Positions 1-6,979 of a stretch of 64,000 nucleotides of DNA are shown here, in pieces (position 1 is the stretch's first letter; every line of letters begins with the position of its first letter). The position numbers and the translations under genes are program-made. This stretch comes from Prochlorococcus sp. AG-418-M08. Its GTDB lineage: Bacteria; Cyanobacteriota; Cyanobacteriia; PCC-6307; Cyanobiaceae. The notes beneath the pieces were generated by a model, which was given only the letters and a program-made list of their open reading frames with translations, did no database searches and was not told the DNA's origin. Where the stretch lies: the NCBI GenBank assembly GCA_003213955.1, contig QCMG01000001.1, positions 124,001 to 188,000 of the forward strand. Reading direction: 5' to 3'.

Positions 1-627
1 TGAAATTTGATTATTTACTTTACTTTTCTTACTTAAGTTCGGAACGAAGTATTCAAAGTTAAGAAATCTCAAAACCTCCATAATTGCTGATGGTTGTCTT
101 GGAGGGGTACCCCAAAAGGGTGTATTTCTTAGTGATCTAAAGTTTCTTTGTTCGTCCCCAGGTAAGATAACTAAGATAAACTTCTCAGGAATTCTTTTCG
201 AATACAAATCAAAATTAGATATAAATCTACCCATATTTAAAACGCCCCATGAATTTATACCATTATTTAAACAATGAAAGTTGTTTTTAATCAAATTACA
301 ATAACGACTAGAAAAAAGATCTTTATCATCTATGTATGAGCCCCCATAAGTAACGCTATCTCCAACAAAAATAATATATTTTGTATCGCTTGTGGTCTTT
401 TTAGAATTATCATATCTAAAACCTTCGAAATCTGAACTAACTATCGCACCTTTAAGTCTTTTTTTTGATTGTAATTCTTTTAATCTGTAACCGACAACAG
501 GATCTTTTTTATAAATTAAAGGATTTCCTAAACCTAAGTATCTTCCTATCATCTCACATATAAATATACCTACACCCAATGAAGTAATAATGAGAATAAA
601 ATTAATTAATAATTTTTTACTTTTCAT
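1..627 (-). CDS. SGNH/GDSL-family hydrolase-like protein, 3' end cut by window edge
   Basis: I translated 209 codons from an ATG at 625-627 down to base 1 with no stop, so the C-terminus lies outside the window. Residues 7-24 form one hydrophobic segment that looks like a signal anchor. At 89-95 there is GDSVTYG, which fits block I (GDSxTxG) of SGNH/GDSL esterases and acyltransferase-associated proteins; the Ser at 91 would be the nucleophile. The Asp/His block is not visible. The family acts on ester-linked groups of lipids or surface sugars. Here a role at the cell envelope is an inference from the anchor only; the substrate cannot be told. Confidence 0.65.
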   Translation of the reverse strand, partial: MKSKKLLINFILIITSLGVGIFICEMIGRYLGLGNPLIYKKDPVVGYRLKELQSKKRLKGAIVSSDFEGFRYDNSKKTTSDTKYIIFVGDSVTYGGSYIDDKDLFSSRYCNLIKNNFHCLNNGINSWGVLNMGRFISNFDLYSKRIPEKFILVILPGDEQRNFRSLRNTPFWGTPPRQPSAIMEVLRFLNFEYFVPNLSKKSKVNNQIS

Positions 628-798
628 CTTTTTAAACTTTAATAATGATGAATAAGTAAAAGAGTAATACTTAATGTGCATCTAGTAGAAACTATCACTA
701 CTTTTGTAATTGAATATTGTATTAATAAGAATATTTTGCTCTACTAAGTAATTAAGACTTGTGATAATTTAAAAATTAAATACAAAAAATTATATTGT

Positions 799-1053
799 TT
801 AAATGAATCCAGGAATTATCCAGCCAAATAATCCATAATTTACTACTAATGCTAATAATCCAACCATGGCTAATCTGCCGTTAGTTATTTCTGCATTTTT
901 CCAGTAACTTTTCCTTGATTCTTTGATATTATTAATTTTTTGATCGGTTAATAAATTTGGCTCGAAAGGCTCTTGCATTCTTTTTATAGCGTATAACGTG
1001 AATTGAAAAGTGATGACCACGAGAACAATGATGAAACCAGTAAGTGGATCCAT
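799..1053 (-). CDS. hli: High-light-inducible protein (Hli/Scp), long form
   Basis: 84 residues. The C-terminal third carries the chlorophyll-binding motif ExxNxRxAM (EITNGRLAM, residues 55-63) at the start of the single LHC-like helix. An extra hydrophobic stretch at the N-terminus (about 5-22) makes it longer than the usual 40-50 residue Hli. The family are thylakoid proteins that bind chlorophyll and carotenoid and protect photosystem assembly under excess light. The stop of the upstream short hli gene lies four bases before this start, so the two are surely co-transcribed from the promoter at 1231-1260. Confidence 0.88.
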   Translation of the reverse strand: MDPLTGFIIVLVVITFQFTLYAIKRMQEPFEPNLLTDQKINNIKESRKSYWKNAEITNGRLAMVGLLALVVNYGLFGWIIPGFI

Positions 1054-1057
1054 TAGT

Positions 1058-1192
1058 TTAAACTATCCCTGGAATAATTTGACCAGTTGTCAAGTAAGCG
1101 CCAACTGCAGCTATAAAACCCATCATTGCGAATCTGCCGTTGATCCTTTCAGCTATAAGTTTTTCTTTTTCGATTGATTTAGATTTCGACAT
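1058..1192 (-). CDS. hli: High-light-inducible protein (Hli/Scp), short form
   Basis: 44 residues, missed by simple length cut-offs. It contains AERINGRFAMMGF (residues 14-26), the ExxNxRxAM chlorophyll-binding helix start, followed by a hydrophobic helix and the IIPG ending that is also found in the neighbouring 84-residue Hli. First gene of a two-gene hli unit; ATG at 1190-1192. A probable HLR1 site and promoter lie directly upstream (1209-1260). Single-helix Hli proteins act as dimers in the thylakoid membrane. Confidence 0.9.
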   Translation of the reverse strand: MSKSKSIEKEKLIAERINGRFAMMGFIAAVGAYLTTGQIIPGIV

Positions 1193-1208
1193 TATTTAAA
1201 ATTATTTA

Positions 1209-1260
1209 ATTGTTAACTAATGTAACATAAATATTACTTTTTGTAATAAAAAGTACTCAA
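1209..1260 (-). promoter_or_regulatory. hli promoter with probable HLR1 (RpaB) box
   Basis: Reading the minus strand, TTGAGT (1260-1255), an 18-base spacer and TAATAT (1236-1231) make a plausible -35/-10 pair. The putative start site falls near 1224. Directly there lies GTTACATT-AG-TTAACAAT (1226-1209). This matches the HLR1 pattern (T/G)TTACA(T/A)(T/A), two bases, repeat, with one mismatch in the second half. HLR1 is bound by RpaB and typically represses hli genes in low light when it overlaps the core promoter, which is the position seen here. The site is read by eye. Confidence 0.6.
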
Positions 1261-1380
1261 ATCTATTCAAATCCAGTTATTTGAAACATATATGATACAA
1301 AATTGTTAATAAATTATTATTTTTAACTATATATCAAAAGTTGAAACCTTAATTAGTTATCCATTGGAAGTATTTGCTAC

Positions 1381-1497
1381 TTATTTTTTATTTACTTCAG
1401 GAAGGTAAAATTTGTTCCCTAACGTGTAGCCAATTGACATTAATACTAAACCTATGAGTTGAGGCAGATGTGCATTTGCTAAAGAAATTTTATCCAT
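1381..1497 (-). CDS. Small single-TM protein of unknown function (38 aa)
   Basis: ATG at 1495-1497, stop at 1381-1383. Residues 12-30 are hydrophobic (PQLIGLVLMSIGYTLG), followed by a charged tail ending in NKK. It lacks the Hli motif. It lies about 190 bases upstream of the hli pair on the same strand. I do not recognise it; clean start/stop and a sensible membrane topology are the only support. Confidence 0.5.
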   Translation of the reverse strand: MDKISLANAHLPQLIGLVLMSIGYTLGNKFYLPEVNKK

Positions 1498-1581
1498 TTT
1501 TTGATTTAGTTAAACAAATATAATAAGTAATTATTTTTTGTTCTGTAAGCTTTAATAAATTATGTTAGAAGTTCTTTTTTA

Positions 1582-1740
1582 TTAATCGATTTCACCAGAT
1601 TCTTTTAATGAATTAACAATTCTCTCCTTTTCAGTCTTTAAATTTTCTAATGCAGATTTAGTAAATTGTTCTTTTGCTTCAAATTTTGCTGATCGTAATA
1701 TTTTTTTATTAGGTAATTTCTTTCTAGGTTCTTGCTTCAT
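1582..1740 (-). CDS. Small basic, helical protein of unknown function (52 aa)
   Basis: ATG at 1738-1740, TAA at 1582-1584. The first 17 residues are rich in Lys/Arg (MKQEPRKKLPNKK), and the rest is a charged amphipathic helix ending in GEID. No cysteines or membrane segment. Composition is like other small soluble picocyanobacterial proteins; no family recognised. Confidence 0.5.
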   Translation of the reverse strand: MKQEPRKKLPNKKILRSAKFEAKEQFTKSALENLKTEKERIVNSLKESGEID

Positions 1741-1949
1741 TTTGAATTCATTTATTCAGTGGATGTTAAAAGAAAAACGTTTTCATTAAAGTATGAATTT
1801 TTACAAAAAATTAGTTCATAATATTTATTTACATAAAATAATTAGAGCCATCTAAATTATTTAACTTGGATATCATTATTTGATGATTTTAAAGATTTAA
1901 TTACTTATAAAAATTTTTATGGATATTTCCGGATTATGTATTTTTTTGA

Positions 1950-2156
1950 TCAATCTTTTGGGAGCCTCAACCAACCACTTGTCCAAGTTGATTTTAGAGT
2001 TTTCCAAGAAATTCTAATAATATCTTTTTTGTTTTTTGTCGGGAATAGATCTACCCATCTTTTGTCTGATTTACCTCCAAAGGACTTAACTTGATAATGA
2101 CGATTGCCATTAATTGTTTTTGGTGCTGTCCAGCAATTAGTAGGAGGCCATTTCAT
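1950..2156 (-). CDS. Trp-rich protein, TIGR02450 family
   Basis: 68 residues with seven Trp (positions 3, 9, 34, 51, 58, 62 and nearby) and the family's pattern of WTA at the start, RHYQV in the middle and WxxGWLRL near the end. TIGR02450 is a small conserved family found in cyanobacteria and proteobacteria; its function is unknown. It stands alone, with about 200 bases of gene-poor DNA on its 5' side. Confidence 0.75.
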   Translation of the reverse strand: MKWPPTNCWTAPKTINGNRHYQVKSFGGKSDKRWVDLFPTKNKKDIIRISWKTLKSTWTSGWLRLPKD

Positions 2157-2185
2157 TTCTAGAAATATTTGACTAATTAAGAGAT

Positions 2186-2272
2186 TTATAGACTGCTATT
2201 GCCTGTTAAAACTAAACCATAGTAAGCAAGAGTTCCAAGGATCAATACTATACCTAATATGCGAATAAACAT
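2186..2272 (-). CDS. Micro membrane protein (28 aa)
   Basis: ATG at 2270-2272, TAA at 2186-2188. Nearly the whole peptide is one transmembrane helix (IRILGIVLILGTLAYYGLVL). Size and form recall small subunits of thylakoid complexes, but it does not match PsbX, PsbY, PsbM, PetL, PetG or PsaM as I know them. It sits about 30 bases upstream of the TIGR02450 gene on the same strand. Confidence 0.45.
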   Translation of the reverse strand: MFIRILGIVLILGTLAYYGLVLTGNSSL

Positions 2273-2374
2273 TTTTAACTAAAATTCAATTTTTGAATAT
2301 TATTAAATAAAAAGCAATGAGTAAATTAATTGTATTAATTTTTAATTAGTTTTTTGAAAAAGGATTTTGATTAT

Positions 2375-2587
2375 TTAATGTTTTTTGTGATTCCTAGCTA
2401 ATGAATGGCATGATTCTGGATGCCACTCATTTTGAATTTTACCAATGAAATCGTAAATAAAAGTATCAGGACATTCTGTTACTTCTTGAAGTTCAGAAAG
2501 TTCCTCTTTAATAAATTCATAAACACTTGAAATTATTCCAGAATTTTGTTCATTGGTAGGTTCCCAGGCCTTAACTTTTTTTTGCAT
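2375..2587 (-). CDS. Small soluble protein of unknown function (70 aa)
   Basis: ATG at 2585-2587. Acidic middle part (KEELSELQEVTE) and a His-rich end (HPESCHSLARNHKKH, two Cys in the protein). No signal peptide or membrane helix. It is followed on the 5' side by another small ORF with an 18-base gap, so the two may be co-transcribed. No family recognised. Confidence 0.55.
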   Translation of the reverse strand: MQKKVKAWEPTNEQNSGIISSVYEFIKEELSELQEVTECPDTFIYDFIGKIQNEWHPESCHSLARNHKKH

Positions 2588-2605
2588 TTAATTTTTAAGT
2601 TGTTT

Positions 2606-2773
2606 CTAAACTTCCACAATATCGTAATAAATAATATCTTCATAATCAGCATCTGAACAGCATATGTCTCCATATGTTTTATCTAATAAATCATATGCAT
2701 CTGCATAATTTGAAAAAGTTTGTGAGGTTATATCATCTTCTTTTCCATCAATTCTTATAATTTTATAAATCAT
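2606..2773 (-). CDS. Small acidic protein of unknown function (55 aa)
   Basis: ATG at 2771-2773, TAG at 2606-2608. Strongly acidic (many Asp/Glu) with a Cys-Cys pair at 38-39 and a Tyr/Asp-rich C-terminus. The opening MIYKIIRIDG looks like a beta strand as in small regulatory or phage-type proteins. It lies just upstream of the 70-residue gene on the same strand. Function unknown. Confidence 0.5.
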   Translation of the reverse strand: MIYKIIRIDGKEDDITSQTFSNYADAYDLLDKTYGDICCSDADYEDIIYYDIVEV

Positions 2774-2827
2774 AAAAAATTTATTAACAGATAATTATTC
2801 ATAAATTTACTCTAAAGGTTATATTTT

Positions 2828-3031
2828 TTATTTAATAGTTTTAGGGTAAAGCTTTCCAATCTTATCTTTTTGCTTTTCTAATTTCTTTTTCTTATAATTT
2901 TCTGACAAAATTCTTCTAATTAGTAATTGTGGTATTAACCATATCAACGCTATTGAAATAGCCATAAACGCAGGATTTCTCCATGTAAGTCTTATAACTT
3001 CTTGAATAAAGTCTTGATTTAAAATCTCCAT
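2828..3031 (-). CDS. Small membrane protein of unknown function (67 aa)
   Basis: One strong hydrophobic segment at residues 21-39 (AFMAISIALIWLIPQLLI), followed by a Lys-rich cytoplasmic-type tail. By the positive-inside rule the C-terminus faces the cytoplasm. The stop of the 87-residue gene upstream is only three bases before this ATG, so they form a two-gene unit. Confidence 0.6.
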   Translation of the reverse strand: MEILNQDFIQEVIRLTWRNPAFMAISIALIWLIPQLLIRRILSENYKKKKLEKQKDKIGKLYPKTIK

Positions 3032-3034
3032 AAA

Positions 3035-3298
3035 TTAATCTTCAGAAAGTAGTTCATTGTTGGGAAATTTTTCTTTAATTTTTAAAAGATATTCTTGCAA
3101 ATTTTCTCTGTTATCTGAACACATTTTTTCTAATGAATTTTCCATAAATTGGTTTAAACCTTTACCCTCTAATCCTAATGACTTTGTAGCTGATGCATAC
3201 ATCATTACTAATAATGCCTTTGCTTCTTTTTCATTCATCCAAGCATGAGATGCTATAAGTCTGTAAATTCTATCTGATGGACTTTTGCTTTCTGACAT
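3035..3298 (-). CDS. Conserved small helical protein of unknown function (87 aa)
   Basis: ATG at 3296-3298. Mostly helical by sequence, with an Ala-rich segment (KEAKALLVMMYASATKSLG, residues 24-42) and a charged C-terminal helix; two Cys. First gene of a unit with the membrane protein at 2828-3031. It resembles unnamed proteins I associate with marine picocyanobacteria, but no domain is recognised. Confidence 0.6.
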   Translation of the reverse strand: MSESKSPSDRIYRLIASHAWMNEKEAKALLVMMYASATKSLGLEGKGLNQFMENSLEKMCSDNRENLQEYLLKIKEKFPNNELLSED

Positions 3299-3414
3299 TC
3301 TTAAATTATAGCTAAACTCTTCTATTAATTTAATTAATTAGTAGTTAAGTGTTTATTTTTCTTATTTTATTTTTAAAGCTTTTGAAATTATAATGATGAA
3401 AATCTTATAAATAT

Positions 3415-4080
3415 ATGTCTACTTTCCTTATTACAGGCTCAAACAGAGGGATTGGATTGGAATTATGCAAACAAATTATTAATAGAGGAGATGAAGTAAT
3501 AGCAACATGTAGAAAGGCTTCACCAGAATTAATGAACTTAGGTGTAAGAATAGAACAAGATGTAGACATTTCTTCAGAAGAATCAATAAACAATTTGAGG
3601 AAAAAATTATTAGGGGTCGAATTAGATTGTTTAATTAATAATGCAGGTATTTATGAATTTAATTCGATTGATGACTTGGATCAGCAAAGCATCATTCGTC
3701 AATTTGTAGTAAATGCTTTAAGTCCACTTTTCTTCTCTTTATCTCTAAAAAGTCTCTTAAAACGATCTTCAAAGATGGCTTTTATTACAAGTCGAATGGG
3801 ATCTATTGGTGATAATTCATCAGGTAGTTCCTATGGTTACAGGATGTCTAAAGTTGCATTATCTATGGCAGCGAAATCACTTTCAAGAGATTTGTTAAAA
3901 GAAGAAATTTGTGTTGCTATTTTGCATCCAGGATTAGTAAGTACACGCATGACTGGATTTACAAAATACGGAATATCTACAGAAGAATCTGCGAATGGAC
4001 TATTAAAACGTATCGACTCTCTTGATAAAAGTAATACTGGTACATTTTGGCATGCTAATGGTGAGATTTTGCCTTGGTAG
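3415..4080 (+). CDS. Short-chain dehydrogenase/reductase (SDR)
   Basis: 221 residues. TGSNRGIG at 7-14 is the classical SDR dinucleotide-binding loop; NNAG is at 75-78; YxxxK is at Tyr142/Lys146, with Ser126/130 as the third catalytic residue. Thr34 and Arg33 after the second strand fit NADP preference. The size and layout resemble C-factor-like SDRs. It reduces or oxidises a carbonyl/alcohol; the substrate cannot be told. No operon partner: the upstream gene is divergent and the next plus-strand ORF starts 133 bases on. Confidence 0.85.
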   Translation: MSTFLITGSNRGIGLELCKQIINRGDEVIATCRKASPELMNLGVRIEQDVDISSEESINNLRKKLLGVELDCLINNAGIYEFNSIDDLDQQSIIRQFVVNALSPLFFSLSLKSLLKRSSKMAFITSRMGSIGDNSSGSSYGYRMSKVALSMAAKSLSRDLLKEEICVAILHPGLVSTRMTGFTKYGISTEESANGLLKRIDSLDKSNTGTFWHANGEILPW

Positions 4081-4213
4081 ATTTATCTTAATGCTTAACT
4101 TAAATTTTAATAAAAATTAATTTGTTAAAAAAGCTTTAAATTTTAATTAATTTAGTTTCATTATTTAATCGTTTTGGTTATGTTTAGGAAAATATTAGTA
4201 AAGGAGGTGATTC

Positions 4214-4324
4214 ATTGTCGTATCTACCGAAAATTACGGTTACAGAAGAGGCCGTGAAATCAGTATCTACAACCTGCTCATTGGTCTCTTATTCTTTAAT
4301 AAAAAAGAAAGGTTTTATCATTAA
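4214..4324 (+). CDS. Candidate highly expressed 36-codon ORF with AUU start
   Basis: AAGGAGGTGAT (4201-4211) is a full-length Shine-Dalgarno match. The frame opened after a TGA at 4208-4210 has no ATG, GTG or TTG, and begins ATT at 4214, six bases after GGAGG. It then runs 35 more codons to TAA at 4322-4324. Codons are unusual for this AT-rich genome and typical of strongly expressed genes: TAC, AAC, ATC, TTC, ACC, GGT, CGT. The peptide has a basic N-terminal part (YGYRRGRE) and a hydrophobic part (IYNLLIGLLFF) with a charged end. A terminator follows. The other two frames use rare codons (TCG, CCG, ACG; CGG, AGG). Alternative: TTG at 4215 in another frame. I do not recognise the protein. Confidence 0.5.
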   Translation: MVVSTENYGYRRGREISIYNLLIGLLFFNKKERFYH

Positions 4325-4358
4325 TAGATTTATATAGAAAAATCTAAATAAAAAAAAA

Positions 4359-4395
4359 AGCTCTGTTACTAAGGAATTAACAGGGCTTTTTTTAT
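4359..4395. terminator. Rho-independent terminator, probably bidirectional
   Basis: A nine-pair stem, GCTCTGTTA (4360-4368) with TAACAGGGC (4378-4386), has a nine-base loop and one G-U pair. It is preceded by an A-run and followed by a T-run, so it can end transcription from both sides. It lies between the AUU-start ORF (plus) and the 3' end of the amidotransferase gene (minus), whose stop codon is at 4392-4394. Confidence 0.8.
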
Positions 4396-5123
4396 GTTTT
4401 GCTTAGTAAATTAAAAAGTTTATTTATTAAAAGTTTTCTTTTTAGGATTGTTTTTTCTGCAAATTTTTCATCTTCCTCCCTTAAAATTGCCTGACCCTTT
4501 GGTCCTAATCCTTTATTTATAAAGAATTTATCCTCATTTATCCATCTCTCCGTCATCTCTTTACTTGACTCAATGTGGAATTGTAATCCGTAGGCTAAAT
4601 CTCCAATTTTAAAAAATTGTTCTTTACAGCGCTTACTACTAGCAATTAGCTCTACATTTTTCGGTAATAAAATTCTATCGCCGTGCCAATGCAAGACATG
4701 AAAAGGAGTTTCAAAAGATTTGTTAAAGTCATTGTCTGATTGATTAAAAAAAACTGGAGACCATCCAATTTCTGGCAAAGGTTTAGGAGGGGATCCATAT
4801 TTTAAAGTTTCAACATCTCCTCCTGCTGCGTTAGCTAATAATTGCGCTCCTAAACAAACCCCGATAATACGTGTCTTTTTTTTTAATTCTGACTTTATGA
4901 AATCTCTCTCAGATCTTAGCCATGGATATTTTATGCTTCCAATGTCATTGACTCCCATTGGGCCACCCATTATTAAAAGTAAATCGTCTTTAGTAGTTTT
5001 AGGAAGTTTATTTCCAAGATCAAGACGAATGATTTCTATATTCATTTTTCTCTCTTTAGCTATTTGATAAAAAAGTCCTGGTCCTTCTATTTCCAAATGC
5101 TGTAATACTAAAAGACGTTTCAT
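4392..5123 (-). CDS. Class I glutamine amidotransferase (GMP synthase-like domain protein)
   Basis: 243 residues covering one GATase1 domain. Cys90 in GVCLGAQ is the nucleophile; His183 and Glu185 in LQFHIE complete the triad; GGPMG at 53-57 is the oxyanion-loop motif. There is no synthetase domain as in GuaA, so it belongs to the stand-alone GMP synthase-like group, whose members hydrolyse gamma-glutamyl bonds or supply ammonia. The substrate is unknown. A single gene, ended by the hairpin at 4359-4395. Confidence 0.85.
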   Translation of the reverse strand: MKRLLVLQHLEIEGPGLFYQIAKERKMNIEIIRLDLGNKLPKTTKDDLLLIMGGPMGVNDIGSIKYPWLRSERDFIKSELKKKTRIIGVCLGAQLLANAAGGDVETLKYGSPPKPLPEIGWSPVFFNQSDNDFNKSFETPFHVLHWHGDRILLPKNVELIASSKRCKEQFFKIGDLAYGLQFHIESSKEMTERWINEDKFFINKGLGPKGQAILREEDEKFAEKTILKRKLLINKLFNLLSKT

Positions 5124-5187
5124 TTGTAATTTTTATTAAGGGCTCAGTTAACAAATTCTTTTTCAAATAAAAATAAATTAATTAAAA

Positions 5188-5292
5188 TTAATTATTTTTT
5201 TTCCCAAAATATATCAAGGCCAAGAATGAAACTGTACTTACGATTGCTATAAGATACCAACCTGATGAGGAGTTGCTGGAAATTTCTGACAT
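5188..5292 (-). CDS. Micro membrane protein (34 aa), last gene of a four-gene cluster
   Basis: ATG at 5290-5292, TAA at 5188-5190. Ser-rich N-terminus (SEISSNSSSG), then one transmembrane helix (WYLIAIVSTVSFLALIYFG) and a KKNN tail. The 29-residue gene upstream ends two bases before this start. Function not recognised. Confidence 0.55.
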   Translation of the reverse strand: MSEISSNSSSGWYLIAIVSTVSFLALIYFGKKNN

Positions 5293-5294
5293 TC

Positions 5295-5384
5295 TTATGG
5301 GTATTTATCTGAAGACTTAATAATTTCGGAAAAAATTAATATTGACAATAATAAAAAAATCAAAAGTATGTACGTAATGTTCAT
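5295..5384 (-). CDS. Micro membrane protein (29 aa)
   Basis: ATG at 5382-5384, stop at 5295-5297. It is a single hydrophobic helix (ITYILLIFLLLSILIF) with a short polar tail (SSDKYP). The upstream gene's stop codon touches this ATG with no gap, and the next gene starts two bases after this stop. The head-to-tail packing is the main support that so short an ORF is translated. Confidence 0.5.
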   Translation of the reverse strand: MNITYILLIFLLLSILIFSEIIKSSDKYP

Positions 5385-5639
5385 TTATAGAAATATACTG
5401 ACAATAAGAAAAATAATTCCAATTACAACTGCAATTATTGCCCCATCAACTAATAAGTCTTTCCATGTGTAACTATTTAGCATCTTTATTTTATCCTCCT
5501 CACTCATTAAATTCTTTAACCATGACCAATCCAAAAGTTGTGTCAAAGCCATAGCAAATATAAAATGACCTATTAGAATACCAATTAAGTCTATACGAGA
5601 AATTTCTCTTGTAAAACTTGTGATACTAAAATATTCCAC
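5385..5639 (-). CDS. Small two-helix membrane protein (84 aa), GTG start
   Basis: Two hydrophobic segments, about residues 18-36 (LIGILIGHFIFAMALTQLL) and 65-84, with a charged loop (SEEDKIKMLNSYTWKDLL) between. The start is GTG at 5637-5639; its first base is the last base of the upstream TAG, which suggests translational coupling. No family recognised. Confidence 0.65.
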   Translation of the reverse strand: MEYFSITSFTREISRIDLIGILIGHFIFAMALTQLLDWSWLKNLMSEEDKIKMLNSYTWKDLLVDGAIIAVVIGIIFLIVSIFL

Positions 5640-5866
5640 TATTTTTTATTTTTATTAGAAAGGGCACCACCTTCAGCCTTATATTTTTCCCAAGCTTCAC
5701 TTATCTTCGCTTTTGAAAAACTTTGTTTACTTTCCTGTAATTTGTTTTTTAAGTTATTAAGACTATTTGAAATTTCTTTTTTTGTTGGCTCATCCAGAAA
5801 GTTTGAAGTAAGTTTCCATAAATACCAACTACTTGCTACGAGTAAAATTAAACCTAATAATTGCAT
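5639..5866 (-). CDS. Small single-TM protein with coiled-coil-like tail (75 aa)
   Basis: An N-terminal helix (QLLGLILLVASSWYLWKL) acts as anchor; residues 27-75 are charged and helical, with heptad-like spacing (EISNSLNNLKNKLQESKQ). First gene of the cluster 5866-5188, in which four membrane microproteins follow with overlaps or gaps of 0-2 bases. Role unknown; the linkage suggests a shared membrane complex. Confidence 0.65.
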   Translation of the reverse strand: MQLLGLILLVASSWYLWKLTSNFLDEPTKKEISNSLNNLKNKLQESKQSFSKAKISEAWEKYKAEGGALSNKNKK

Positions 5867-5969
5867 ATACTTTAAATTTTTTTACATCCTACAACTATTT
5901 AAATAGAATCGAAATAGTCAAACATATTAAAAATAAAGAATTAATAAAAAATTTTCAAAATTTAATTTT

Positions 5970-6125
5970 TTAAAATTTTAACCAGTGAAAAAAGATTCTT
6001 TCTAACAGCCATATTGTTAACCCCCCTTCAATGAAAGCTAGCCAATACATTCCATAATCTGAAAATCCCATCTGTTCTTTAACTGTGCTAATTAGCTTTT
6101 TATGAGCCTGAATGAGATCCCTCAT
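5970..6125 (-). CDS. Small protein with one hydrophobic segment (51 aa)
   Basis: ATG at 6123-6125, TAA at 5970-5972. Charged N-terminal helix, then YGMYWLAFIEGGLTIWLLER with an aromatic-rich segment and a C-terminus FFHWLKF. It lies 21 bases after the zinc-ribbon gene and may be co-transcribed with it. No family recognised. Confidence 0.55.
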   Translation of the reverse strand: MRDLIQAHKKLISTVKEQMGFSDYGMYWLAFIEGGLTIWLLERIFFHWLKF

Positions 6126-6146
6126 TTTTAAATGTATATTTTAAAG

Positions 6147-6398
6147 TTAAAATCTTTGAATCTCTTCAATCAAGAATCCTCTCCCGTAACAGAAAAGACA
6201 AGTCCTTGCTTCGTCTAATGAGGTTCTCAAATAACCAACTCCGTTGCATTTATTGCAATTAGTTTTGTTTTTTGAATAGATTTTAGAATTGATTTTAGCA
6301 GCTCTATTCAAGTATGAAACAGTTTCTTTACGACCATTGGCTTTATCTGCTTTGTCTAAAAGCTTTTTGTAATTGACTTTTAATTCTTTTATGGACAT
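6147..6398 (-). CDS. DnaJ-type zinc-finger protein (83 aa)
   Basis: Two CxxCxGxG repeats: CNKCNGVG (48-55) and CLFCYGRG (67-74). This is half of the four-repeat zinc domain of DnaJ and equals the minimal unit seen in BSD2-like proteins. There is no J domain. The N-terminal 40 residues are a Lys-rich helix. Such small zinc ribbons assist folding or assembly in plastids and cyanobacteria; the client here is unknown. Confidence 0.7.
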   Translation of the reverse strand: MSIKELKVNYKKLLDKADKANGRKETVSYLNRAAKINSKIYSKNKTNCNKCNGVGYLRTSLDEARTCLFCYGRGFLIEEIQRF

Positions 6399-6708
6399 GA
6401 ATTTAGTTAAGGATAAACTTAGTGAGTTGTTTAATTTGAATAAGTAATGAATATTACTTCGATTATTTGCAAAAATATAATTACTAATCTCTAAAGAGAC
6501 TTGTTTAATATAACGATAATTAGCTGCTACCGTTGTAATCTGAACATCAATGCTCTTTAATTTAATAGAAAATTTAGATTCTAAAATTCAATCTTCTTAA
6601 CTTAAGAAAAAATTAAATTAATGATTATATTTAAATCTTTCCAGTGTTAGTTCTTTAAATCAAATTTTAATTACTTAATGTGAATGATTATTTTATAAAT
6701 TGTAGGTT
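6399..6708. other. Gene-free stretch
   Basis: About 310 bases of AT-rich DNA. Only a 16-codon ORF beginning at the ATG near 6399 was seen, too short to call. No convincing hairpin with T-run, tRNA or repeat was found. Confidence 0.4.
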
Positions 6709-6855
6709 TTAAGCAGCTCTGTATGATCCGCCCGGTCTTTTGAGGCTTTTGAGTAAACGATCGTTTTCTTCAGTAAGAATCTCAAGACTAGATTTCTTCA
6801 AATCTTTTCTATTATCAAATGATAAATCTTTTTTTGGAATTATTTTATTAGTCAT
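6709..6855 (-). CDS. Small charged protein of unknown function (48 aa)
   Basis: I chose the ATG at 6853-6855 (MTNKIIPKKDLSF). The frame stays open upstream to an ATG at 6916-6918, but that extension (SHGFFFGTIVLNLIF) would add an unrelated hydrophobic leader and runs into the promoter region. The 48 residues form a charged helix ending in RPGGSYRAA. Function unknown. Confidence 0.5.
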   Translation of the reverse strand: MTNKIIPKKDLSFDNRKDLKKSSLEILTEENDRLLKSLKRPGGSYRAA

Positions 6856-6979
6856 TAACTTAAATTCTAAAAAAATCAGATTTAATACTATCGTTCCAAA
6901 AAAAAATCCGTGCGACATTTTTTACAAAAAAACTTTATATTTTCTTTCGCACATAGAAAATTGAATTTAATCTACAACT

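Noticed and set aside
4175-4260. Frame from ATG near 4180 (MFRKILVKEVIHCRIYRK...) as the gene at this locus
   Set aside because: It ends at a TGA at 4255-4257, uses codons rare here (CGG, AGG, CCG), and would place the strong Shine-Dalgarno inside the coding part. Selenocysteine at that TGA was considered, but nothing supports it.
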